Assembly: GCA_036429605.1 (NCBI GenBank)
Contig: CM071590.1
Coordinates: 6,262,001 to 6,326,000, forward strand
Length of the DNA stretch: 64,000 nucleotides
Direction: 5' to 3'
Source: Cladobotryum mycophilum
Taxonomy: Eukaryota > Ascomycota > Sordariomycetes > Hypocreales > Hypocreaceae
Positions 54,829-64,000 of the stretch are shown here, one piece after another. The translations under genes and the position numbers were made by a program. Position 1 is the stretch's first letter, and each line of letters opens with the position of its first letter. The notes below the pieces were generated by a model. The model did not search any database, had not been told where the DNA came from, and was given only the letters and a program-made list of their open reading frames with translations.

Positions 54829-57800
54829 ATGGAGGACATGGCGAGGGCCGAGTACCCGGCCATGCTGGTGAGTCCAAGATTTGGAGAGAGGAAAAGAGGC
54901 TATGCCCAATGTTTTTTTTTTTTGGTTACATGACGTTTCGCGCTGCACACATCACGGACGTGACTGACGATGCCTTTCTGGCGCCATTGAACAGGCTCAT
55001 CTCCAGCCCGGCCAGGCCGTACACACCGTCAACGATCGAGTAAAGCGCATCAGCAGGCTCAATCTCGAGATTGCCGACTGGCTCCAGGTATGAAGCTCTA
55101 CCGCCGGGATTGCCTATGACGGCATTGTGGCACCAGCTTGGGGATTAAAGGGAATTCTAACAATCTCTTGCTTCATTGTTTAGGAACGCCGTCGCATCGA
55201 AGAGCAATATGTCATGGGCATGCGCAAGTTGGCACAGTTTAAAACTCCCAACTCGCAGTCTGAGCTTGGGTGCGTCGCCACCTCGAACCTTTTCGACTTC
55301 CAACCCTCGTTACTCTTGAAATCACTAACTCTGAGCTACTATGCAGCGTCTTTCAAGGGCCATGGAACAAAGTGCTCGAAGCCGTCGAACGAATCGCAAA
55401 TTCTCACCAGCAATTCGCCGACCGAATCGAGAAAGATGTCGAACACCCGCTCCGAGTCTTCCAGCAACGTCGAGACGTGCAAAACATGAACAACATCTCG
55501 ACTAACCTCGGCGTCATGTCTAGGGACCTCGAGGAGGCACAGGAAAAGTCGGACAAGCTGAGCAAGAAGGGTGGCAAGGCGAGCACCCAAAGGTCGATGC
55601 CGCGTCGTCCAAGCTTGAGTTGGCAACGCAGCAGTGGGAGTCGCAATCGCCCTTCATCTTCGAGACGCTCCAGGCCCTGGACGAATCGCGCGTCAACATG
55701 CTACGCGACTTGTTGACCCAGTACCAGACACACGAGTCGGACCAGGCACAGCGAGTCCAGGACACGGCTGTCGAGACACTGGCAATCATGCTCGAGATCA
55801 ACACGGACAGGGAGGTTCACGGATTCGTCCAAAAGGTTACACAAGGCAAGGCCCAGCTACCACACAGGGTGGCCACGAGGAGGTCGTCGACACTTGGGAC
55901 ACAGACATCCGCCAGCGGCCCTCCGAGCGCTCCCCCGACGCCAAACCCTGCATCTCAACCAGGCCTGGAAGATGATGCCAGCGAACACAACTCTCTACCA
56001 AATGAAGGCAAGCCCGGTACGTCGATTCCTCGATCAATGCATCTTTTTGTTACTAACCAACTACAGAATCCAAGCTGCGAAGACTTGGTACCATGTTTGG
56101 CGGACGAAGACGACAGAGCGTACATTCTGGGTTCGGTCAGCTTTCGCCGCAAAAGAGCTCTGGCACCAACTTTGGCCGACTTGGCAGTAGCCACGGTCTC
56201 AGCAGCAGTCAGGCATCAAGAACTCTCTCCCCGAGAACATCCTCTACTAATCTTACTGAGCCGAATCGACTATCCATACTCCCAGAAAACCCGGTTGCCA
56301 AGCACCAATCCGAGCCAGAGGAAGCGACAGCTAGCCAACCGTCAGTTAGTGAAGGCACCAATGGCACACCGGCGCCGGGTGAGAGCCTCCTGGATACTCC
56401 AGCTCCAGAGCTTTCATCGAGCGCCCTTAACGGCAACCTGTCCCACATTGCACCTCCTGCTCCACCATCCCACCATTCACAGGATGACGCTCCATTGCCA
56501 AAGGACGCCGATGGGTTTACGGTCCGCGCCCCGATGCACGATCCCATCTCCGAAGCGCAAAGAGAGGCTGCCGAGGAAGTAGACCAAATGTTCAAGCTAA
56601 GCATCCAAAATCAGCCAATCGACGAGGAAGACCCAGAGGCTGCTCAGGCTGCCTTCTCAAGTGTGGCCAACACCCTCAAGATGGGTCCTGCGACTCGTCG
56701 CTCTGTAACTGTGAGAGGTCGCCGGGATGTACGACATACGATGTACGCACCCCCACCCAACTTTACAACAGAGAGCCAGTCAGATGGTACTATGACGATG
56801 ATGCCTGGATCGCCCCCCAAGGGCTTGTCCTTCTCGCGATCCCCCGCACTTGGCTTGACATCGGAGGCCAGCGTTACCGGAACTTCAGACAGCCAATCTG
56901 TTCGTTCAGCGGCTTCAATTGGTAGTCCTATTCATATCAAGCACCCCGAATTGACGACCACTGGATTTAATGCTTCTATCGTCGAAATGGTCTCGGCCAT
57001 TTTCGAAGGTGGTGTTATCAAGAGCGCATCGGTTATAGGCGAAATCGCCTTTGCCAACAACCTTTCGGAGACGTCTGATGAGTCCAAGAGTGAGTTCCTT
57101 TTTCTGGTGACCCAAGGTTATACAATTAGACTAATCATTTGTAGCTCATGAAACCATTCGGATAAACAACTTTTCGGCTCTGGAGCGAATTGGACCGAAC
57201 CGTATCTTTGTTCAAAATGCATCCCCCGACCAGCCAGACCAGTTCTCGCTGGATATTTCTCACCTCAACAAAACGTCGACCGCTTTCTCCTATCGTGTTT
57301 TCTCCGAAGAGAGCGAAACACCCTCTCTCCGGCAACATGCCCCTATCGTTATCAACTCCCAATGGAAACCTCAAGGCGATAAACTCGGCTTGCTTTTGCA
57401 ATACCACTTGAACCCCGAGAGTAAGCTTACGGGACCGGTAATACTTCATGACCTTTATTTCGTGGTGACATACGAAGGCAAAGCCAACGGAGCCCAGACA
57501 AAGCCTTCTGGTACTCACCACAAGGACAAGCATCTCGTATACTGGAAACTGGGGGATGTAACACTCACCGAGAGCGTGCAAAAGATTGTTTGCCGAATCA
57601 TCGGCGCCGAAGGTGTAGAGCCTCTCCCCGGGCGCGTCGAGGCGCGATGGGAGTATATTGCCTCGGGCGATGAGGTTGTAGGAAGCGGCATCTCCGTTTC
57701 GAGGCTCGAGACGAAGGAGAAGGATGCAGTGGAGAGTGATCCATTTGCTGATGAGAATCCGGCCAGTTCTAACCCATCATTATTGGAGCAGGTATGGGTA

Positions 57801-57851
57801 GATGTGCCAACAACGAGAAGGCTTGTGGGCGGCAAGTATGAAGGAAAGTAA
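54829..57851 (+). CDS. SYP1: Syp1-like F-BAR/mu-homology endocytic adaptor, frame interrupted
   Basis: Exons 54829-54867, 54995-55087, 55184-55269, 55347-56016, 56067-57089 and 57145-57851. The F-BAR domain (about 1-260) shows EYPAMLAHLQPGQAVHTVND, RIEEQYVMGMRKLA, FQGPWNKVLEAVERIANSHQ and SPFIFETLQALDESRVN. A Ser/Pro-rich linker follows, then a C-terminal mu-homology domain (NASIVEMVSAIFEGGVIKSA, VIGEIAF, RINNFSALERIGPN, VYWKLGDVTL). Syp1/FCHo proteins bend membranes at early endocytic sites and bind cargo. The frame slips at CCCAAA (55586-55591) between GKAST and KVDAASSKLE; exon lengths sum to one base short of 873 codons. One more base restores 872 aa, the normal length. Confidence 0.93.
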
Positions 57852-60146
57852 TTGATACGATGGGCGTCATCTGCCTGGCGTCACTGGCGAAAAGCTGATT
57901 CTATTGTGTTTTTTTTCCAACTCAACGATAATTACCAAGTATCTACGCGATGGCGAAGGAAGATCGCATGACTGTACACCGACTTGTTTCTCTTGGGGAT
58001 CATGTGTGTATCTGGCGGCGAGTATATTTTTAGTGGAGGGAGGTAACATTTGAGACTCGCTTCAGCCGCGTACACACATTTTCCTTCTTACTTATTACTA
58101 TTACCACATGTCTTCTCTACTTGCTGTGTTTTTTTCTTTCTCTTTATTTCATTTGTCTTTGGGGATATTCCTTTGTCCTTGGATGTGGTGCGATGATGAT
58201 GAGAGGAGGAGAGGGTGAGAGGGTGAGAAAGGGGGCAGCGTTGAAAGCTGGACTCTACCATGACTACTGTAAAGCAAGACTACACCAACACTGAATTTTC
58301 AATTGCTTGTTAAGAAAAGGGATGTGCAATATCTAGGGTATCTTATTTGTATCATTGCCATACTTTGAAAAGTCTCCGAGATGTCTCTTTTGTATTAGTT
58401 AGTGAGAGCAAGGGAAGTAAAGCGAAGTGCAGATCGCTGCAAGGCAGATAGGTACTAGATAGGTTAGGTCGAGGAGTAGTAATACGGACTACTCCGAGTG
58501 GAAGTTGAAATGATCGTCGGAACTGCAATCTCAGATTTGATGGTGGAGGTGCTCATCCCCTGGCCACGAGCCATGTATTTGTCAAAGAATGTTGTCTCCG
58601 TGATATAGGCCGTCATGTATAATAGAGATATGGATAGATGCATGTGCTTGACATCCATATCGGAATAAACCCGTTGACTTACGCATTGACATTGATTGCA
58701 TCACGTTTGATGCGAGAACAACTGAACGGACAAAGGAACAGTTGACGTCGTCTTCTGGTGACTTGCTGGCTGCTTGCTGCTATTGCGTGTGTCTCGCTAA
58801 GCGTATTCTTCTTTGGTACAAGCTCACATGGGGTTCGTGGCCTGTGATGATCTGGGTTTAGCGGGCTTCTACGGCTGTTCTGCTACTCTTCCCTTGCATG
58901 TACATATGTCGTTGGTGTGCTGCATCTCCCGGCGGACGGCTCTCGACGGAGTTCGGTTTTTGTTTTGATGGCAAGTCTCTCCGGCCGGTAAGATGGACAC
59001 ACACGTCCATTAACTCCAATTGTCTATACCAACAGCCGCGTCTGTTGAGGTCCATGACTCGGCCGAGAAGCTGGAAACCCATGACGTCCTGTGCTGAAAT
59101 CGCCTTGTGCATATGGCCCCAACACTACCTATGTTGGTACAGAGTACCTCATGGAGAGTCGCATTCCACATGCGCATAAAGGCGGGTTTCGGTGGTGCAT
59201 ACCTAACAGAAGTTCTTTGCTCAGTAGCATCTTGCTCTCTTCCACGAGACTCTTCCCCACAAACACTTGGACCTCAAAAGACGACGACATTGAGATGTGA
59301 CGACGGACCACGTCTTCTTTTTGGGGGTTGATTCAGGCGATCACCACAACTCCGCAAAGCTTGGAAAACGTATCCATCGAGTAGAGTGAGTGCCTAGGCT
59401 ATTTAGGCTTATTATTTGGTGCACCATCAGCACCGTCTAGGACCGAACAAGTTCAACCAGGGAACTAGGCGATCAAAAAAACGACCTTGTGGGGTGAAGA
59501 TCGCCAAACCCACGACCCAAGACATGTCAACCAAGGGTACGCATAGCGGCATAGTGCTCACGCCTCGGCGCTACCCTCGGCCAAAGCGTGCAGTGCCTCG
59601 CAGGCCCGTTCACGGAACAGCCGTATTTTGGCCGTTCAACCCTTTCTTCCCTTGAGGCCTAATCAACTTTGAAGCAAGCGCTGAAGCCTGTGTCCTGTTA
59701 AGAGGGGAGGACCATGACGTGTGCGGATCCCTTCCGCATTAGGCAGTCCAGTCCACGTCCATGAAGAGAAGAAGCGATGATCTTCACCAGAGCTTTCGCC
59801 GCGTAGGGGCTCATTAGAGCTGGAGCAAGGGGATGATCACTGCCGGAACGGTCCCGGGGGAAGAGTAGAGATGACATGGAATCTACCGAAGACGCCGGGT
59901 TGAAACGATGAAACGATATCCTTGGGGTCTTGGTAGATCAGTTCAACCGTGAGGTTTCACGGCGACTTTGTTTATGGGAACGGGGGAGAGTGATTGCAGG
60001 TAAGTAGGGATGGGGTCGGGTGGCTTCTTGTCGTGATGTATAAGACCACGCTTTCTCCCCCCGACTTGGGGAGATGGTTTCGTCAGGATAATCTCACAAG
60101 TCATCTTTCACTCATTAGAAAGAGCCTCATCCCTTCCTTGTTCAAG
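57852..60146. other. 2.3-kb spacer before the GH71 gene
   Basis: Contains the SYP1 3' flank. Open frames such as 59416-59655 (+) and 58858-59112 (-) show no domain. A TATAA element at 60038-60044 suits the downstream gene. Nothing else assigned. Confidence 0.5.
60038..60044 (+). promoter_or_regulatory. TATA box of the GH71 gene
   Basis: TGTATAAGA lies about 105 bp before the ATG, the normal distance in filamentous fungi. Confidence 0.45.
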
Positions 60147-61632
60147 ATGCGTTTCCAGAGCCTTCTCAAGGCCTGCGCTGGAGCTGCCCTTTGGGCGACG
60201 GCCAGTGCTGCGCCTGCTTTTGACACCAACCTTATCACTCGTGATGATGGTAGCTCTCTTGTCTTCTGCCACTTCATGGTATGTATATGTACCTATATTG
60301 ACATCACTTACAAGCTTCAAGATGGTTAACTGAACTTACTAGATTGGTATTGTTGGTGGCCGTGGTGGCCCTGGTGACTACGATGCCGATATGAAGGCTG
60401 CCAAGGCCGCTGGCATCGACGCCTTTGCCCTCAACGTCGGTGTTGATCCTTATACCGACACCCAGCTGGGCTACGCCTACGACTCTGCTGCCAACAATGG
60501 CATGAAGGTGTTCATCTCCTTCGACTTCAACTGGTACCACACTGGCGATGCCGGCAAGGTTGCCCAGATGATTCAGACCTATGGCTCCAAGCCCGCCCAG
60601 CTCAAGGTCGACGGCAAGATCTTTGCTTCTTCCTTTGCCGGCGATGGTGTCGATGTCGGCACCATCAAGGGCAGCGGCAACGTCTTCTGGGCCCCCAACT
60701 TCCACCCCGGCCAGGGCGATTTCAGCCAGCTTGACGGTGCCCTCAACTGGATGGCCTGGCCCAACGACGGCAACAACAAGGCTCCCAAGGGCGGTTCTTC
60801 CGTCTCCGTCTCTGATGGTGACAAGGCCTACGCCGGCGACCTTGGCGGCAAATCCTACATTGCCCCCGTTTCCCCTTGGTTCTCTACCCACTTTGGCGCC
60901 GAAGTCCCTTACTCCAAGAACTGGGTCTTCCCCGGCGACTTCCTCTGGTTCGACCGCTGGACCGAGATCCTCACCCTGAAGCCCCGCTTCGTCGAGATCA
61001 TCACCTGGAATGACTACGGCGAGTCCCACTACGTCGGACGTCTCGACAGCCCCCACGGCGACGACGGCAACTCCAAGTGGGTTTACGGTATGCCTCACAA
61101 CGGCTGGCTCGACATGGCCAAGCCCTTCATTGCTGCCTACAAGGAGGGCTCCACCGACCCCGCCAAGCACATTGACGAGGATAAGATTGTTTACTGGTTC
61201 CGTCCCACCCTGTCCACCCTCAACTGCGACTCCACCGACACCACCATGGGCGACGCCAACAACTCCTCCGGAAACTACTTCAAGGGCCGCCCCGACGGCT
61301 ACCAGTCCCTCCAGGACAAGGTCTTCGTCGTCACCCTCCTCAAGCAGGCCGGCACCCTCGAGGTCACCGTCGGCGGCAAGACCCAGACCTTCCAGGCCGC
61401 CGCCGGCGCCAACAAGTTCTCCGTCGACATGGCCCCCGGCCCCGTCTCCTTCAAGCTCAACGGCCTCTCCGGCCAGGCCGGCATGGAGATCATGGACAGC
61501 TGCCCCTGCGGCATCTACAACTTCAACGCCTACGTCGGAACCATCCCTGCTGGCTCCCCTGACGAGCTTAAGCCTGAGGGGTATGCCAAGATTAAGGATG
61601 GCTTGAGGGTTGACAAATGTGGTCCTAACTAA
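60147..61632 (+). CDS. secreted GH71 alpha-1,3-glucanase (mutanase)
   Basis: Exons 60147-60278 and 60343-61632 total 1422 nt (473 aa), phase 0 (GTATGT...CTAG). Residues 1-22 are a signal peptide (LLKACAGAALWATASA), with a short pro-region ending in Arg (NLITR) that may be cut by a kexin-like protease. GH71 motifs: FCHFMIGIVGGRGG, DYDADMKAAKAAGIDAFALN, GVDPYTDTQLGYAYDSA, VFISFDFNWYHTGDA, IFASSFAGDGVD, TWNDYGESHYVG. These enzymes cut alpha-1,3-glucan of fungal walls in remodelling, spore separation or mycoparasitism. Codons are strongly C-ending, as in highly expressed genes. No carbohydrate-binding module is attached, in contrast to the longer secreted mutanases of Trichoderma-type fungi. Confidence 0.95.
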
Positions 61633-62484
61633 AAGAGGGGGGACTTGTGATGGATGTATAAAAATTGATGGAATTACCTGCGGAAGGTAGTTCGTTTGTA
61701 TGTAGAGTATATAAGTTGGCCATTTGGCTGGTACCGTAAATACATATCATGAGAGGATTTTGCTAGTCTTATACTGATTGCCTGTTTTGTAAGTGTATCA
61801 GCTATTATGCGAGCAACTGAGTTGATGCTTGGGTAGTCCTAATGATGCCAGCTGTGCCCCCTAATAACCAAGACAGCCCTATTCTCACCTTCCACTAAGC
61901 CGTGCAGATTCATCGCACTTGGGGATGAAACCCGATTTAGATTTAGAGGAACTGGCCTTAGATTAAAGACATGCTTTAATCGTTCAAGCTATTCGTTCAA
62001 CCCGTTCGTCGCGGTTATCTTACATCCCTGATTCTCTGGACTCCGCCCCCTGCCTACTGGATACGCTGTGCCCGCCAGTTTCGCCAAAGACCTTGTCTAT
62101 TTTCTTCTTTTTCAATCAGAGGTTGGTACTCGAATTGAGACGTGACAGATGTCAAGCCGAAGAGAGGAACCCAGCGGGTATTATTTTCGAAACATGACCT
62201 TGGTGGATGAGTAAGGCGTAACCTCTTGACCAAGATATTATATCTATGGGGTGATACCCGGAATGATTACAACGCTGCGGTTTTGAACAGAAATAGCTAA
62301 GCATTGATGGGCCTTTTTTTCTTTTTTCTTTTTCGTTTAATGATGAAAATGGACACGCATTCATATACGGCATAGAATCTGTCTCCACGGTCACGGATGA
62401 TAAGTCTCATGCAACGGGATACCGCACGTAAAGAACAGACATTAAACACGCCTCATTTCAGTCATAATTCTCAAATATGAACAT
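61633..62484. other. convergent 3' region
   Basis: 850 bp between the GH71 (+) and SDR (-) stops. No gene seen. Confidence 0.5.
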
Positions 62485-63275
62485 CTAAGATCGCTTGGAA
62501 TCAGGGAAGTCGACGTATCCCTTGCCCGGAACAAAGGTGGCAAACCATGGAACCTCCTTCTTATCATCAGCCAGCTCTACATAGAATTCCGCAGCTGCAG
62601 GTCCAGAAATAGCGTTGCCGACTGGGTCTCCTGTTTCAGTGCGCTCATCAGCAAAATAAAACCTGTAATGGATCGTGTTAGCTAGCTTTCGTCCCCAAAT
62701 AAGAAAGGGAATGGCATTAAGCAGCCGTGAGTCTTACTTGTATCCCTTGTCCTTGTACAGCTGGGATGATGCGCCGATCCAGTAGCTGGCAGCGCTCTTT
62801 CCAATGCCCAAGCTGGTGAAGAAGGGAACGGGCTTGGTAACGGCGGCAAGCAGGTTTCCCGTGTAGATGAAGACCTTGGGGGTATCCTTGGGCAGCGTAT
62901 CGAAGCCCGCGACGGCCTGACCGGCCGCCACGTATGCGCTGGTGTGGTTCACTGCCAGGTCTGCGTCCAGGTCCTTGATGGGGATGCTGAAGTGGTTTTG
63001 CTGGTCGGCTGGCTGCGACACGGCCGCCGCATTATAGACTACGACGGAGGGGGGCCACCGAGTTTTGACTTGACGGTCTCGAAGATGGAGGGGATACTTG
63101 AGGGCTGGGTGAGGTCGCCCTTGAGGGTGAGGTAACCCTCGGGGGTGGTCTCGTTGTCGGCGGCGCTGCGGGAGACGAGAGCGATCTTGTAGCCTGCGGC
63201 CTTGAAGCCTTGGGCAATGTGCTGGCCAATGTTCTTGCCGGCGCCGAGGACGAGGAGGATCTTGGTGGCGGCCAT
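62485..63275 (-). CDS. atypical short-chain dehydrogenase/reductase, frame interrupted
   Basis: Exon 1 is 63275-62738 and exon 2 62662-62485 (GTAAGA...ACAG). The N-terminus has the Rossmann dinucleotide loop LVLGAGKNIGQHIAQGFKAAGYKIALVSRS. The frame changes after KLGGPP at six G on the + strand (63049-63054), then continues SVVVYNAAAVSQPAD, AVNHTSAYVAAGQ, KVFIYTGNLLAA, SLGIGKSAASYWIGASSQLYKDKGYKFYFADER. One more base makes 717 nt (238 aa). The NAG-type motif is present as YNAAA, but the catalytic YxxxK is not recognisable at its usual place, so this belongs to a divergent SDR branch whose substrate I cannot name. TATA-rich sequence (63397-63408) lies about 125 bp upstream of the ATG. Confidence 0.88.
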
Positions 63276-64000
63276 TGTATCGACTTGGAATATACTATGA
63301 ATATGTTTCTGGGTGTTGTGTGGGTGTGTAATTGGAGTCGAGTATTGGCAATGACGGGAGATTATTATCTTACATGACCAAATGGCTCTCTCTCTCTATA
63401 TATATATAACATCTTCATCTAGATCTATCATACATAGGATCGAATGACGCTGACAAATTTTACCCCTCCCATTTATTTATATCGTTTCGATGCGTCCCAA
63501 CGTGTGTGTCCATCGTGTGCATGCAGTTACCGCGCGGGATTGCGTTCCCCGAATCCTATTATTAATGGTGTTTGCTTACCACTCATGTTAGTGTGTCATA
63601 AGTTGCTAGGCTGCGTGAGTCGTTTCCAGAGCTACCTTGACCTGAAGACATCAGTACCATGTCAAATCACGAATTTCGGTGTCACGGTCAATACACCGAG
63701 ATATGCAATAGTTGCCAGCTCTGATACTTGAGGTAAAGGTAAGTTAGTGAAGCATGTTTACCGAAATGTAAGGGAGACCTTTGAATTCTATTTCCTTGTG
63801 CTTGAACGAATTCAAACGTATGAATAATCAAACGCATGGATAATCAACTTGCAGTGAAGCTCGGGGTATTGAGGTAGGGTCGGTTCTTTGACAAGGCGAG
63901 GCCGAAGTTATCATTATTAATACAAATGGCAGGCAATATGAATGAAGGATTGTGTGTGATACAGCTAGCTAATGATTGGTTGCATATGAGTCACACTTTC
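63276..64000. other. SDR promoter and window end
   Basis: A (CT)n/(AT)n tract at 63387-63409 includes the probable TATA region of the SDR gene. No further gene is visible before the window ends. Confidence 0.5.

Noticed and set aside
59416..59655. 79-codon open frame
   Set aside because: Basic, low-information composition with no domain or promoter context.
60304..61170. 288-codon minus strand open frame over the GH71 gene
   Set aside because: Shadow caused by strong C-ending codon bias on the + strand.
1..64000. CRISPR arrays, bacterial operons, riboswitches or rRNA genes
   Set aside because: None seen; the sequence is eukaryotic with spliced genes throughout.

Overview
The window is nuclear DNA of a filamentous ascomycete, probably a Sordariomycete and possibly Hypocreales. 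Genes are intron-bearing, with short 45-80 nt introns (GTAAGT/GTATGT/GTGAGT donors, TAG/CAG acceptors). The families are fungal: Zn2Cys6 regulator, HET-domain protein, GH71 alpha-1,3-glucanase, Syp1, Ctk2, and a tRNA-Lys with an intron. The genus cannot be fixed from sequence alone. All gene models below were spliced by hand. Wherever I give exon boundaries, I checked that the exons sum to whole codons.

Left part (1-18 kb) is accessory in character. It holds a broken hAT transposase at the left edge, a possible small secreted protein, a four-exon Zn2Cys6 regulator, and then a compact biosynthetic locus at about 5.9-12.5 kb. That locus has a stand-alone sugar-phosphate cyclase of the DHQS-like fold (480 aa), a divergent catechol-type O-methyltransferase (287 aa), a membrane-anchored ATP-grasp ligase (about 493 aa) and an aldo-keto reductase (280 aa). 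Cyclase + O-methyltransferase + ATP-grasp ligase is the established core for mycosporine / mycosporine-like amino acid (UV sunscreen) biosynthesis: 4-deoxygadusol from sedoheptulose 7-phosphate, then amino acid ligation. A perfect CGG-N6-CCG palindrome, the kind of site bound by dimeric Zn2Cys6 regulators, lies in the divergent cyclase/methyltransferase promoter. A HET-domain protein and a class-C beta-lactamase-like serine hydrolase follow.

The rest (19-63 kb) is mostly conserved housekeeping genes: Sec14-like lipid transfer protein, MDP-1 phosphatase, a fungal protein of unknown function, PTEN/Tep1, Pom33/Tts1, tRNA-Lys(CUU), the Ctk2 cyclin, palmitoyl-protein thioesterase, an L1-domain ribosome biogenesis factor, an FHA-domain protein, a 73-aa conserved small protein, an 851-aa repeat protein with a mitochondrial-looking N-terminus, listerin (Ltn1), a Csk1-like kinase, Syp1, GH71 alpha-1,3-glucanase and an atypical SDR. 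Spacers between divergent pairs are long and rich in microsatellites.

A recurring technical feature matters for anyone using this sequence. Seven genes (hAT, MDP-1, PTEN, Pom33, PPT1, Syp1, SDR) are each interrupted by exactly one missing base. In six the gap sits in a run of five or six C (or G on the + strand). Allowing one extra base brings the family-conserved frame back each time. This looks like homopolymer under-calling in the assembly rather than seven independent pseudogenes, although some intact C6 runs show it is not universal.
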